Of a stretch of 64,000 bases of DNA, positions 44,414 to 56,153 are shown one piece after another. This DNA comes from Mesobacillus jeotgali. GTDB lineage: Bacteria; Bacillota; Bacilli; Bacillales; Cytobacillaceae. The position numbers were made by a program, and so were the translations under genes. Numbering within the stretch: the stretch's first letter is position 1; the number at the start of each line of letters is the position of its first letter. The stretch spans positions 124,001-188,000 of the forward strand of contig NZ_CP109811.1 of the NCBI RefSeq assembly GCF_014856545.2, given 5' to 3'. The notes beneath the pieces were generated by a model. It was not told the origin of the DNA and made no database searches. It saw only the letters and a list, made by a program, of their open reading frames with translations.

Positions 44414-44495
44414 CGAATAACGACACCTAGATTTTTCAAATCCTCATTGGTACAATCAAATAGTGAAGTTTAATTTGGTTTTGGGGGAAAAAATC

Positions 44496-45173
44496 GTGAC
44501 AAGCCGTAATTGGGTACATTTATTTCTCACCACCCTGGTTGTTGGAGCGGTGACAACTGCTGTGGTTGGTTTTATTGTCCGCTGGAGTGAATTCCAGCAG
44601 CTATTAAGTGATTTCAACATTCTTGAATTCCTTTCAATTTTAGTATGGCTAATGGGTGTTGGTCTTATATTTAGCATTCTTAGCCAAATGGGTTTCTTTG
44701 CATATTTGACGGTACATCGCTTTGGTCTTGGAATTTTTAAATCTCTATGGAATCCAGTACAGGTTCTGTTGATTGCCTTTGTATTGTTTGACCTTGTATA
44801 TCTGCGTTTTACCATATTTGCGGAAAGCGGCGAGAGTATCATTTCCTATTTGGGCCTCGCGGTGATCGTACTGGCAGCGGGGCTGATTGTGGCGTTCATG
44901 AAGGTTAAGCAGACAAATAAAGAGGCATTTATACCAGCATTATTTTTCATGGTTGTCGTAACGGTGATTGAATGGGTGCCGGTCCTCCGAGTGAACGAGC
45001 ATAGCTGGCTATATCTCATGCTATTCCCATTATTAGTATGTAATGCCTATCAGCTATTGGTTCTGCATAAGCTTAACCAGAGGTCACTCCAGGAACGGAA
45101 AGCCCTTGAAGAAAAGGCTAAGACAAAGACAAAAACAAGTAAAAAGGCACAAAAAAAGCCGTCCAACGCATAG
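44496..45173 (+). CDS. kbaA: KinB-signalling pathway activation protein KbaA
   Basis: KbaA, 225 residues, is a membrane protein needed for KinB activity in the phosphorelay that phosphorylates Spo0A. Six hydrophobic segments are visible. The signature SQMGFFAYLTVHRFGLGIFKSLW is conserved. GTG at 44496 is chosen (MTSRNWVHLFLTT), 8 bases after GGGGG; the frame is open to a GTG at 44463. A basic, Lys/Thr-rich tail (KAKTKTKTSKKAQKKP) of about 30 residues extends the protein past B. subtilis KbaA (198). Its stop codon lies in the loop of a terminator. Confidence 0.92.
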   Translation: MTSRNWVHLFLTTLVVGAVTTAVVGFIVRWSEFQQLLSDFNILEFLSILVWLMGVGLIFSILSQMGFFAYLTVHRFGLGIFKSLWNPVQVLLIAFVLFDLVYLRFTIFAESGESIISYLGLAVIVLAAGLIVAFMKVKQTNKEAFIPALFFMVVVTVIEWVPVLRVNEHSWLYLMLFPLLVCNAYQLLVLHKLNQRSLQERKALEEKAKTKTKTSKKAQKKPSNA

Positions 45174-45190
45174 TTGGACGGTTATTTTAT
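45157..45190. terminator. Bidirectional terminator between kbaA and pdaB
   Basis: GCCGTCCAAC and GTTGGACGGT pair around GCATA; A-rich sequence precedes and T-rich sequence follows, so it works on both strands. The kbaA TAG is in the loop, and the pdaB stop lies in the 3' flank, so the two convergent genes end only 8 bases apart. Confidence 0.9.
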
Positions 45191-45934
45191 TTCTGCTGAT
45201 TTAGAGTCACCATTGGCGATCATTTCTGAAACTGTGACCATTTTCAAATTTTTCGACCTGATGTCTTTTAAGACCAGAGGAAGTGCTTCCGCTGTTTGCT
45301 TAGCTGAATCAGAAGCATGCATTAACAGGATATCTCCTTTTTTTGCTTTAGAAGCATTCGCGGCGATTACATCAGTACCAGGATTCGTCCAATCCTTTGT
45401 GTCAAGACTCCAGTGGACTACCGTATATCCAAGGCGCTCAGCAATTTTCAGTGTCCGTTGGTCAAAGTGACCGGTAGGGGCCCGCAGCAGCTCAATGTTC
45501 TTAACATTAAGCTTTTTAAATGCCTCCTGAGCCTTTAGGATATCACGCCTGATTTTATCATCCTCAAGATCGGTATAATCCTTATACTCATAGCCCAGCA
45601 TACCAATTTCATAACCTTCTTTCACCATTCGGTTCACCAAGTCTGGATGCCTTTCTGCCCAGGAGCCTGATAAGAAGAAGGTTACCGCTCCTGCTTTCTC
45701 TTTCTTCAGGACGTCAAGGATCGGTTCCGCTTTTTCATCGCCCCAGCCAATATTAAAGGTCAAAGCCAAATCCTTTTCTCCTTTGTAGATGGCCTTAGGA
45801 CCGTCCTTAGCTGAAAAAGCAGGGATTTGCACCATGTTTTCCATGTAAAAAAACCAAGCTGTAAAAAAGGCTGCAATTACAATGACAAAAGCTGTTTTAA
45901 TCGACTTCGCATTCATTACGTAAAAGAAATTCAT
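45182..45934 (-). CDS. pdaB: Polysaccharide deacetylase-family sporulation protein PdaB
   Basis: PdaB (YbaN), 250 residues, is required to keep spores stable late in sporulation. A signal anchor spans about 12-30, followed by a NodB homology domain (about 52-240). Motif 1 reads LTFNIGWG, with N61 where B. subtilis PdaB and active deacetylases have Asp. The metal-binding HxxxH is also not visible, as in other PdaB. RAPTGHFD and HASDSAKQT match motifs 3-5. The ATG follows AGGTGGTGAAAAA. The loss of the catalytic Asp, unless a sequencing error, makes enzyme activity doubtful. Confidence 0.9.
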   Translation of the reverse strand: MNFFYVMNAKSIKTAFVIVIAAFFTAWFFYMENMVQIPAFSAKDGPKAIYKGEKDLALTFNIGWGDEKAEPILDVLKKEKAGAVTFFLSGSWAERHPDLVNRMVKEGYEIGMLGYEYKDYTDLEDDKIRRDILKAQEAFKKLNVKNIELLRAPTGHFDQRTLKIAERLGYTVVHWSLDTKDWTNPGTDVIAANASKAKKGDILLMHASDSAKQTAEALPLVLKDIRSKNLKMVTVSEMIANGDSKSAEIK

Positions 45935-46078
45935 TTTTTCACCACCTCGTCCAATGCACTCCTTGTCTAATTTTTATTCTCCAGTTCAAAAAGATATGAT
46001 AATAAAAAATCAGATTATAAAAATAAGCGAAAAAGACAACACTACAATCACTATGTGAAAATGAACAGGAGTGTATGT

Positions 46079-46309
46079 ATGCTTGGTGTTCTGATTAATG
46101 AGAAGGAACTGAAGGAGCTAGAATATTTAATAAAGAGGGAGATGGATGAAATCCTATTCGATCTCAAGGATGATCGCATTGATCATGTAGTGAAGAGATC
46201 CATGAAAGAAAGATATCAAATTCTGTTTTCTCTTTTTAAAAGAGTAGCATCACCAAAGGAATGTCTTAAGTATATGCCAGCAAAGAAAAGCATGTATAAA
46301 GGTCAATAA
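46079..46309 (+). CDS. Small protein of unknown function upstream of the rRNA operon
   Basis: A 76-residue charged, helical protein (MLGVLINEKELKELEYLIKREMDEIL). I do not recognise a named family, although similar short genes are found next to pdaB in bacilli as far as I recall. ATG at 46079 is chosen because AGGAG lies 7 bases upstream; the frame is open to an ATG at 46055 that lacks a site. No signal peptide, cysteines in pairs or DNA-binding motif seen. The rrn promoters start 30 bases downstream, and no terminator is evident between. Confidence 0.7.
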   Translation: MLGVLINEKELKELEYLIKREMDEILFDLKDDRIDHVVKRSMKERYQILFSLFKRVASPKECLKYMPAKKSMYKGQ

Positions 46310-46340
46310 ACAAGCGGGAAAACTTTTTTCGTAATTTTTA

Positions 46341-46369
46341 TTGACGGAAAGAAATTATCCTGTTATATT
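46341..46369 (+). promoter_or_regulatory. rRNA operon promoter P1
   Basis: TTGACG (46341-46346), 17 bases, TATATT (46364-46369). Confidence 0.85.
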
Positions 46370-46435
46370 AATAAACGTCGCTGCTGAGCCACTCGGAAAC
46401 ACGGTGATTCGGCGGTAAAAATAATAAAAATGTGG

Positions 46436-46464
46436 TTGACACTAAATCGGTCACATGTTATATT
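46436..46464 (+). promoter_or_regulatory. rRNA operon promoter P2
   Basis: TTGACA (46436-46441), 17 bases, TATATT (46459-46464), 95 bases after P1. Tandem P1/P2 is the usual rrn arrangement in Bacillus. Confidence 0.88.
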
Positions 46465-46497
46465 ATGAAAGTCGCTTATGAGCGGCAAGACAACGAA

Positions 46498-46528
46498 ATT
46501 GCTCTTTGAAAACTAAACAAACAAGCGT
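46498..46528 (+). promoter_or_regulatory. rrn boxA and 5' arm of the 16S processing stem
   Basis: TTGCTCTTTGAAAACT matches the Bacillus boxA, where NusB and S10 load for antitermination. It is followed by CTAAACAAACAAGCGT (46513-46528), which is exactly complementary to ACGCTTGTTTGTTTAG at 48232-48247. The pair encloses 16S rRNA and is the expected RNase III site. Confidence 0.85.
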
Positions 46529-46606
46529 CAACAAACAATAAATGATCATGTTTCTTCTATAAGAACATGAGCCAACGTTTTAACTTATGAGCTAAACTCA
46601 TAACTC

Positions 46607-51317
<4,711 letters not shown>

Positions 51318-51338
51318 ATTGATTACTCGATCTTCTTG

Positions 51339-51374
<36 letters not shown>

Positions 51375-51414
51375 TAAAGTTTTCTTGCGATAGCAAAATA
51401 TCTTAAATTACCTC

Positions 51415-51442
51415 TTGAAAAATGCATAAAAGGCAGTATAAT
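51415..51442 (+). promoter_or_regulatory. Promoter-like sequence between 23S and 5S
   Basis: TTGAAA (51415-51420), 16 bases, TATAAT (51437-51442), about 20 bases before 5S. It could give extra transcription of 5S and the tRNA cluster; not tested. Confidence 0.4.
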
Positions 51443-51463
51443 AAATATTGTCCTTAAAAATTG

Positions 51464-51579
<116 letters not shown>

Positions 51580-51658
51580 AATGATGCATGATCATCTTGG
51601 ATAAGTTCTAAGATGTGGCATTCGAATCATCTGCAAGAGTTATGAAAAATACCATTAT

Positions 51659-51733
51659 TCCGCAGTAGCTCAGTGGTAGAGCACTCGGCTGTTAACCGAG
51701 CGGTCGTAGGTTCGAATCCTACCTGCGGAGCCA
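51659..51733 (+). tRNA. tRNA-Asn (GTT)
   Basis: Cloverleaf with acceptor TCCGCAG/CTGCGGA, anticodon loop CTGTTAA, T-loop TTCGAAT and encoded CCA. First tRNA after 5S. Confidence 0.97.
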
Positions 51734-51775
51734 TTATCTCTAAATGACGTAAGTCATTTGAGCTGGCAGCAAAAT

Positions 51776-51848
51776 GCTTCCATAGCTCAGCAGGTAGAGC
51801 ACTTCCATGGTAAGGAAGAGGTCAGCGGTTCGAGCCCGCTTGGAAGCT
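51776..51848 (+). tRNA. tRNA-Thr (GGT)
   Basis: Acceptor GCTTCCA/TGGAAGC with discriminator T; the anticodon stem CTTCC/GGAAG encloses ATGGTAA, giving anticodon GGT. CCA is not encoded and must be added by the CCA enzyme. Confidence 0.95.
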
Positions 51849-51866
51849 CTGAAAATACTATTATAT

Positions 51867-51941
51867 GGCCCCTTGGTCAAGCGGTTAAGACACCGCCCTT
51901 TCACGGCGGTAACACGGGTTCGAATCCCGTAGGGGTCACCA
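51867..51941 (+). tRNA. tRNA-Glu (TTC)
   Basis: Acceptor GGCCCCT/AGGGGTC, anticodon loop CTTTCAC, CCA encoded. This tRNA also serves haem synthesis in bacilli. Confidence 0.96.
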
Positions 51942-51971
51942 AGATTTTTTTGCGACAGCGAAGTTGAATAT

Positions 51972-52047
51972 GGAGGATTAGCTCAGCTGGGAGAGCATCT
52001 GCCTTACAAGCAGAGGGTCGGCGGTTCGATCCCGTCATCCTCCACCA
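51972..52047 (+). tRNA. tRNA-Val (TAC)
   Basis: Acceptor GGAGGAT/ATCCTCC, anticodon loop CTTACAA, T-loop TTCGATC, CCA encoded. Confidence 0.96.
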
Positions 52048-52073
52048 TTTATTCTTATATAACTTTCCTTAAT

Positions 52074-52149
<76 letters not shown>

Positions 52150-52243
52150 TCTTTCTAACTTACCTGAATAAACTTCAGCGGAAAGATGCGAAAAGTCCCG
52201 AAGGGATTTTGAGCATGTACCTAGTTAGGAAGTTCTATTATGT

Positions 52244-52328
52244 GGAGGGGTAGCGAAGTGGCTAAACGCGGCGGACTGTAAATCCGCTCCCTCAGGGTTC
52301 GGCGGTTCGAATCCGTCCCCCTCCACCA
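52244..52328 (+). tRNA. tRNA-Tyr (GTA)
   Basis: An 85-base class II tRNA with a long variable arm. Acceptor GGAGGGG/CCCCTCC, anticodon loop CTGTAAA, CCA encoded. Confidence 0.96.
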
Positions 52329-52382
52329 TTTTAATACATATTAAAATTGGACAAGCTACTAATGTCCTTTTTATTTTTTCAT

Positions 52383-52457
52383 TGGGCTATAGCCAAGCGG
52401 TAAGGCAACGGACTTTGACTCCGTCATGCGTTGGTTCGAATCCAGCTAGCCCAGCCA
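52383..52457 (+). tRNA. tRNA-Gln (TTG)
   Basis: Acceptor TGGGCTA/TAGCCCA, anticodon loop CTTTGAC, CCA encoded. Confidence 0.96.
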
Positions 52458-52462
52458 TTTTT

Positions 52463-52535
52463 GAGCCATTAGCTCAGTCGGTAGAGCATCTGACTTTTAA
52501 TCAGAGGGTCGAAGGTTCGAGTCCTTCATGGCTCA
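52463..52535 (+). tRNA. tRNA-Lys (TTT)
   Basis: Acceptor GAGCCAT/ATGGCTC, anticodon loop CTTTTAA, CCA not encoded. It begins 5 bases after tRNA-Gln. Confidence 0.96.
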
Positions 52536-52542
52536 CTCATGT

Positions 52543-52588
52543 TAAGACCCCTAAGAATGAACTTAATCCTTTATTTTTAGGGGTCTTA
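52543..52588 (+). other. Hairpin between tRNA-Lys and tRNA-Gly
   Basis: TAAGACCCCTAA (52543-52554) and TTAGGGGTCTTA (52577-52588) form a perfect 12-pair stem without a T-run. A TATAAT (52593-52598) follows 9 bases before tRNA-Gly, without a good -35. It may be a processing signal, or a former operon end with a new start. Confidence 0.6.
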
Positions 52589-52606
52589 TCTATATAATAA
52601 AATCAT

Positions 52607-52681
52607 GCGGAAGTAGTTCAGTGGTAGAATACAACCTTGCCAAGGTTGGGGTCGCGGGTTCGAATCCCGTCTTCCGCTCCA
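52607..52681 (+). tRNA. tRNA-Gly (GCC)
   Basis: Acceptor GCGGAAG/CTTCCGC, anticodon loop TTGCCAA, CCA encoded. Confidence 0.96.
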
Positions 52682-52684
52682 AAT

Positions 52685-52760
52685 GGGGCCTTAGCTCAGC
52701 TGGGAGAGCGCCTGCCTTGCACGCAGGAGGTCAGCGGTTCGATCCCGCTAGGCTCCACCA
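52685..52760 (+). tRNA. tRNA-Ala (TGC)
   Basis: Acceptor GGGGCCT/AGGCTCC (one wobble), anticodon loop CTTGCAC, CCA encoded. Last tRNA of the cluster. Confidence 0.96.
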
Positions 52761-52783
52761 TCACACTACATAAATACCATTTC

Positions 52784-52818
52784 AGCCATAAATCCAACGG
52801 ATTTATGGCTTTTTTATT
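52784..52818 (+). terminator. Terminator of the rrn-tRNA operon
   Basis: AGCCATAAATCC (52784-52795) and GGATTTATGGCT (52799-52810) form a perfect 12-pair stem with a 3-base loop, followed by TTTTTTATTTTT. Confidence 0.96.
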
Positions 52819-53089
52819 TTTATCCAATAGAGTTTAGACAAGTTTGAAGGAGAAGAGACCAAAGCTATCAAGAAAAAGCCGTTATTCTGACAGTTTACAG
52901 GGGGTAAAGCCTAGAGCTGTCCAGAATACTACCTATTAATCCGACAGCATTTGCTTTTTCTCATTTTTCTCATATTTCAAGTCTATTCCAATTCGCCGGT
53001 GAAGCTGTTATAAATTTTTCATATTAAGTATCCTTACCCAATAAATTCGCTCAATTCCAAACCGTATATATATTCATGAAATTGTCCGG
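52819..53089. other. Intergenic region with no recognised feature
   Basis: About 270 bases between the tRNA terminator and the rocF promoter region. No open frame with a ribosome-binding site, repeat or stable hairpin was seen on either strand. Confidence 0.5.
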
Positions 53090-53119
53090 TTGAGTCATTT
53101 GAATGAAAGCGTTTAAAAT
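53090..53119 (+). promoter_or_regulatory. Candidate rocF promoter with an overlapping CcpA (cre-like) site
   Basis: TTGAGT (53090-53095), 18 bases, TAAAAT (53114-53119). TGAAAGCGTTTAAA (53104-53117) differs from the cre consensus TGWAANCGNTNWCA at one position and overlaps the -10, a place where CcpA would repress. Carbon control of arginase is an inference. No sigma-L -24/-12 was seen. Confidence 0.45.
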
Positions 53120-53155
53120 AAGGAGTAGACGAGAGATAGCAAGGGGGAGAAAACA

Positions 53156-54052
53156 ATGAAGAAACTTTCGATTATTGGTATGCCGATGGATTTGGGTCAG
53201 ATGAGAAGGGGAGTCGACATGGGCCCAAGTGCAATCCGTTATGCTGGAATAAATGAAAGACTGAGAGTGTTATTTGATGAGATAGAGGATTTGGGAGATA
53301 TCGCAGTTGGCAGACCTGAGGTGAAGATTGATCCTAACAGCAATCTTCGCAACCTGGAATTAGTTGCTGAGAAAAATAGTTTGCTTGCTGATGAGGTAGA
53401 CAGGATTATAGAATCAGGATCATTCCCGCTTGTATTAGGCGGTGATCATAGCATTGCGATCGGGACATTGGCAGGTGTATCCAAGCATTATAAGAACCTG
53501 GGTGTCATCTGGTATGATGCGCATGGTGACTTGAATACAGCGGAAACTTCTCCGTCTGGTAATATCCACGGAATGCCGCTGGCTGCGAGCCTGGGTTTGG
53601 GTCATGAAATGCTGACTCAATTAGGCGGATTCGCGCCAAAAGTAAAGGCGGAAAACATTGTCATTATCGGAGCACGTGCGCTGGATGAGGGTGAGAAGGA
53701 CCTGATTAAGGAAATGGGCATTAAAGTGTTCACAATGCACGAAATCGATCGCCTAGGAATGGCAGCGGTCATTGAGGAAACAGTCAACTATCTTAAAGAT
53801 AAGACGGATGGTGTCCACCTTTCTCTTGATCTGGATGGGCTGGATCCAACAGATGCACCTGGTGTCGGTACGCCGGTAACGGGAGGCATCAGTTATCGTG
53901 AAAGCCATCTGGCAATGGAGATGCTGGCTGAATCAAAAATCATCACATCAGCTGAATTTGTCGAAGTCAACCCAATCCTTGATGAAAAGAACAAGACAGC
54001 TGTCGCGGCAGTGGCGTTGATGGGGTCTTTATTTGGTGAAAAACTTCTGTAA
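53156..54052 (+). CDS. rocF: Arginase
   Basis: Arginase, 298 residues, hydrolyses arginine to ornithine and urea for nitrogen use. The manganese ligands are H98 (GGDHS), D121, H123 and D125 (YDAHGD), and D225 and D227 (SLDLDGLDP). The gene stands alone here, whereas B. subtilis has it in rocDEF. The ATG follows AAGGGGGAGAAAACA. A cre-like site overlaps its candidate promoter. A terminator follows at about 54100-54130. Confidence 0.97.
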   Translation: MKKLSIIGMPMDLGQMRRGVDMGPSAIRYAGINERLRVLFDEIEDLGDIAVGRPEVKIDPNSNLRNLELVAEKNSLLADEVDRIIESGSFPLVLGGDHSIAIGTLAGVSKHYKNLGVIWYDAHGDLNTAETSPSGNIHGMPLAASLGLGHEMLTQLGGFAPKVKAENIVIIGARALDEGEKDLIKEMGIKVFTMHEIDRLGMAAVIEETVNYLKDKTDGVHLSLDLDGLDPTDAPGVGTPVTGGISYRESHLAMEMLAESKIITSAEFVEVNPILDEKNKTAVAAVALMGSLFGEKLL

Positions 54053-54097
54053 TGTCCATATAGTTTGGGAATAGACTCATATTAGTGAGAAAAAATA

Positions 54098-54130
54098 GGA
54101 GCAGCGGCCAGGTGGCTGCTGCTCTCTTAT
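54098..54130. terminator. Terminator between rocF and the Spo0E-like gene
   Basis: GAGCAGCGGCC pairs with GGCTGCTGCTC around AGGT with one wobble, followed by TCTTATTATT on +, with AAAAAATAGG-type A-rich sequence upstream giving a T-run on -. The two genes are convergent. Confidence 0.8.
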
Positions 54131-54132
54131 TA

Positions 54133-54303
54133 TTAATATAGGAATGTCTTTTTTGAAGATAAGTGATAATATTTATTTAGTAAATGGTCGAGTTTAGTGC
54201 TGATGTCTACAACCCGTTGATTTGCCAGCGAGGTTTTTGCGGCTAATTCAACCATTTCTTTACGGCAATTTTCAATATCCTTCAGCAACGTTTCTGCACA
54301 CAT
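54133..54303 (-). CDS. Spo0E-like aspartyl-phosphate phosphatase (small protein)
   Basis: A 56-residue protein on - (ATG 54303, TAA 54135-54133). It matches the Spo0E family: two helices with LLKDIENCRKEMVELA and the motif VVDISTKLDHLLNKYYH, where the family has SQELD. Members (Spo0E, YisI, YnzD) dephosphorylate Spo0A-P and so delay sporulation. The motif SxxLD with its catalytic-region Asp is kept, with T-K in place of Q-E. The ribosome-binding site GAGGAAAT is moderate, 6 bases upstream. It is divergent from sigW and convergent with rocF. Confidence 0.82.
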   Translation of the reverse strand: MCAETLLKDIENCRKEMVELAAKTSLANQRVVDISTKLDHLLNKYYHLSSKKTFLY

Positions 54304-54480
54304 TGATTATTTCCTCGCTTTCACTGAAATATAGTTCATTTATACCCCTGAAAAAAACTTTTTAAACCAAACTGGTAAAAATTTGTTAAAATTGACTTAG
54401 CGTGCTTTTTCGCAAAATAAGTCAGTTAGTAGATGATTTTGTCAATTACATACATAAATAAAGTTTTTATAAAAAAAAAC

Positions 54481-54506
54481 GAAACCTTTTACGGAATCGA
54501 TTCGTA
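54481..54506 (+). promoter_or_regulatory. Sigma-W autoregulatory promoter of sigW-rsiW
   Basis: GAAAC (54481-54485), 17 bases, CGTA (54503-54506), with the AACCTTTT-like context seen in B. subtilis sigma-W promoters (TGAAAC, 16, CGTA). It lies 36 bases before the sigW ATG. The T of TGAAAC is C here. Confidence 0.75.
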
Positions 54507-54541
54507 TATCGATTAGCCGCATGAAGCGCGGAGGTAAACTA

Positions 54542-55105
54542 ATGGAGACAATCGTAAAACACAGAATAAAGCAAGTACTCAAGGGAGACCAGAATGCCTA
54601 TGGAGAGATTGTTGAGGTATACAAGGACAAGGTATTCCAACTTTGCTACCGTATGCTCGGGAATCGGCACGAGGCAGAAGATATTGCACAGGAGGCTTTT
54701 ATCCGTGCATATATCAATATTAACAGCTTCAATCAAAACTTGAAGTTTTCTACATGGCTGTATAGAATAGCTACTAACCTATGTATTGACCGGATCCGCA
54801 AAAAGAAACCGGATTATTTCCTTGATGCGGAAGTACCTGGAACAGAAGGCTTGACGATGTATTCCCAGGTTCCATCTGAAACACCCTTACCAGAGGATGA
54901 AGTAGAAAGTATCGAATTGCATGATACCATCCAAAAAGAAATATCAAAACTACCCGATAAATATCGGTCTGTAATCGTATTAAAGTATATTGAAGAACTT
55001 AGCCTCAATGAGATCAGTGAAATACTGGATTTGCCGCTTGGCACGGTGAAGACGAGGATCCATCGAGGAAGAGAAGCCTTAAGGCAGCAGTTGCGACACG
55101 TATAA
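54542..55105 (+). CDS. sigW: ECF RNA polymerase sigma factor SigW
   Basis: Sigma-W, 187 residues, the same length as in B. subtilis, directs genes against cell-envelope stress, bacteriocins and fosfomycin. Region 2 (YKDKVFQLCYRMLGNRHEAEDIAQEAF) and region 4 (LPDKYRSVIVLKYIEELS ... LPLGTVKTRIHRGREAL) are present in order. The ATG at 54542 follows GGAGGT by 6 bases; a start at 54521 would include the site. It is cotranscribed with its anti-sigma gene 16 bases downstream. Confidence 0.96.
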   Translation: METIVKHRIKQVLKGDQNAYGEIVEVYKDKVFQLCYRMLGNRHEAEDIAQEAFIRAYININSFNQNLKFSTWLYRIATNLCIDRIRKKKPDYFLDAEVPGTEGLTMYSQVPSETPLPEDEVESIELHDTIQKEISKLPDKYRSVIVLKYIEELSLNEISEILDLPLGTVKTRIHRGREALRQQLRHV

Positions 55106-55121
55106 GGTGAGGTGAAAGAAT

Positions 55122-55775
55122 ATGAAATGTTCCGAACAAATTATCGACTATATGCATGAATACTTAGATGAAGAAATCTCCGAAGAACATGAAAAGGTAC
55201 TAAGAGAGCACCTGCAAAGCTGTTCAGATTGCCAGGAATACTTCAGGGAGATGAATAAGTCAATCGCTCTTGTGCAGAGCACTTCCCATATCCAGGCACC
55301 AGATGATTTTACTTCAAAAGTGATGGCCGGCCTGCCGAAGGAAAAGAAAAAGACGGAAATCCAACGCTGGTTCAGGAGCCATCCATTTATAACGGCTGCC
55401 TCGCTTTTCCTGGCGTTGATGACTGGCAGCATCTTTTCGACTTGGAATGAAGAACACCAGTTTTCCGTATCGAAGCAGCCTAATCTGATTGTTGAGAATG
55501 ATACGGTTATCGTACCTGAAGGGGAAGTCGTCAAAGGAGATGTCGTTGTCAGGAATGGCAAGGTGAAAATAGAAGGCGAGGTCCAGGGTAATGTCACAGT
55601 GATCAACGGTGAGCTGATCAATGCTGAGAATTATATGGCATCAGCCGGAAATGTCACCGGTGAAATAACAGAGGTTAATGAAGTGTTCGAGTGGATCTGG
55701 TACCATATTAAAAAAACAGCTAAAAACACGGCAGATCTTTTTGAGAACGACGAAAAGGAACAGTCATTCCAATAG
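55122..55775 (+). CDS. rsiW: Anti-sigma-W factor RsiW
   Basis: RsiW, 217 residues, holds SigW at the membrane until it is cut by PrsW, RasP and ClpXP. The zinc anti-sigma domain has H30, C34 and C37 (HLQSCSDC), with C3 as possible further ligand. One membrane segment spans about 88-107. The outer part contains a repeated V-x-G pattern (EVVKGDVVVRNGKVKIEGEVQGN). The stop codon lies in the loop of the terminator. The ATG follows AAGGTGAGGTGAAAGAAT. Confidence 0.94.
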   Translation: MKCSEQIIDYMHEYLDEEISEEHEKVLREHLQSCSDCQEYFREMNKSIALVQSTSHIQAPDDFTSKVMAGLPKEKKKTEIQRWFRSHPFITAASLFLALMTGSIFSTWNEEHQFSVSKQPNLIVENDTVIVPEGEVVKGDVVVRNGKVKIEGEVQGNVTVINGELINAENYMASAGNVTGEITEVNEVFEWIWYHIKKTAKNTADLFENDEKEQSFQ

Positions 55776-55790
55776 GAATGGCTGTTTTTT
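55759..55790 (+). terminator. Terminator of sigW-rsiW
   Basis: AACAGTCATTCC (55759-55770) pairs with GGAATGGCTGTT (55775-55786) around AATA, one G-U, followed by TTTT. The rsiW stop is in the loop. Confidence 0.9.
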
Positions 55791-55863
55791 AAGGCTCCCT
55801 TTTGCAAGGGTTGGTTGGGGGTCAGCAGCCAAGGTGACATCATTATAATTTGAACAAAGCTTA

Positions 55864-55872
55864 TGGTATAAT
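55864..55872 (+). promoter_or_regulatory. Extended -10 promoter upstream of cdaA
   Basis: TGGTATAAT gives TGn plus a perfect TATAAT (55867-55872); no clear -35. A transcript would carry a leader of about 275 bases to the cdaA start. Confidence 0.5.
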
Positions 55873-56093
55873 AAAAAAGTTACCTTTGTTTATAGCTGAA
55901 ACAGATTGGTCATCTTTTGTATTTTTTACAAAGGGCGATTTTGCTTTGTATGATTTTTTACACCGCATTTTGAAAGGTTTCATCTTTCTGGCTGCTCATT
56001 AACTGTGTGCACTCGAAAACCTTGAAGCTGATTTTTTACTTTTCTATAGTTAACAACAAAGATACAAAGAAGCCTTTAAAAAAGGCTGATGAA

Positions 56094-56124
56094 CCTTCAG
56101 GGCAGTCTTAGAGACTTCTGAAGG
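56094..56124 (+). other. Hairpin in the cdaA leader
   Basis: CCTTCAG (56094-56100) pairs with CTGAAGG (56118-56124), and inside it GTCT (56105-56108) pairs with AGAC (56112-56115). A second hairpin, AGCCTT with AAGGCT, lies just upstream (about 56071-56087). Neither has a T-run. The rest of 55787-56153 shows no gene; the leader does not resemble the ydaO c-di-AMP riboswitch. Confidence 0.5.
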
Positions 56125-56153
56125 AGCCTTACTAAACTACTGGAGGAAGTGCA

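Noticed and set aside
44463..44495. Upstream GTG start for kbaA
   Set aside because: No ribosome-binding site precedes it, whereas GGGGG lies 8 bases before the GTG at 44496 and the shorter product matches known KbaA.
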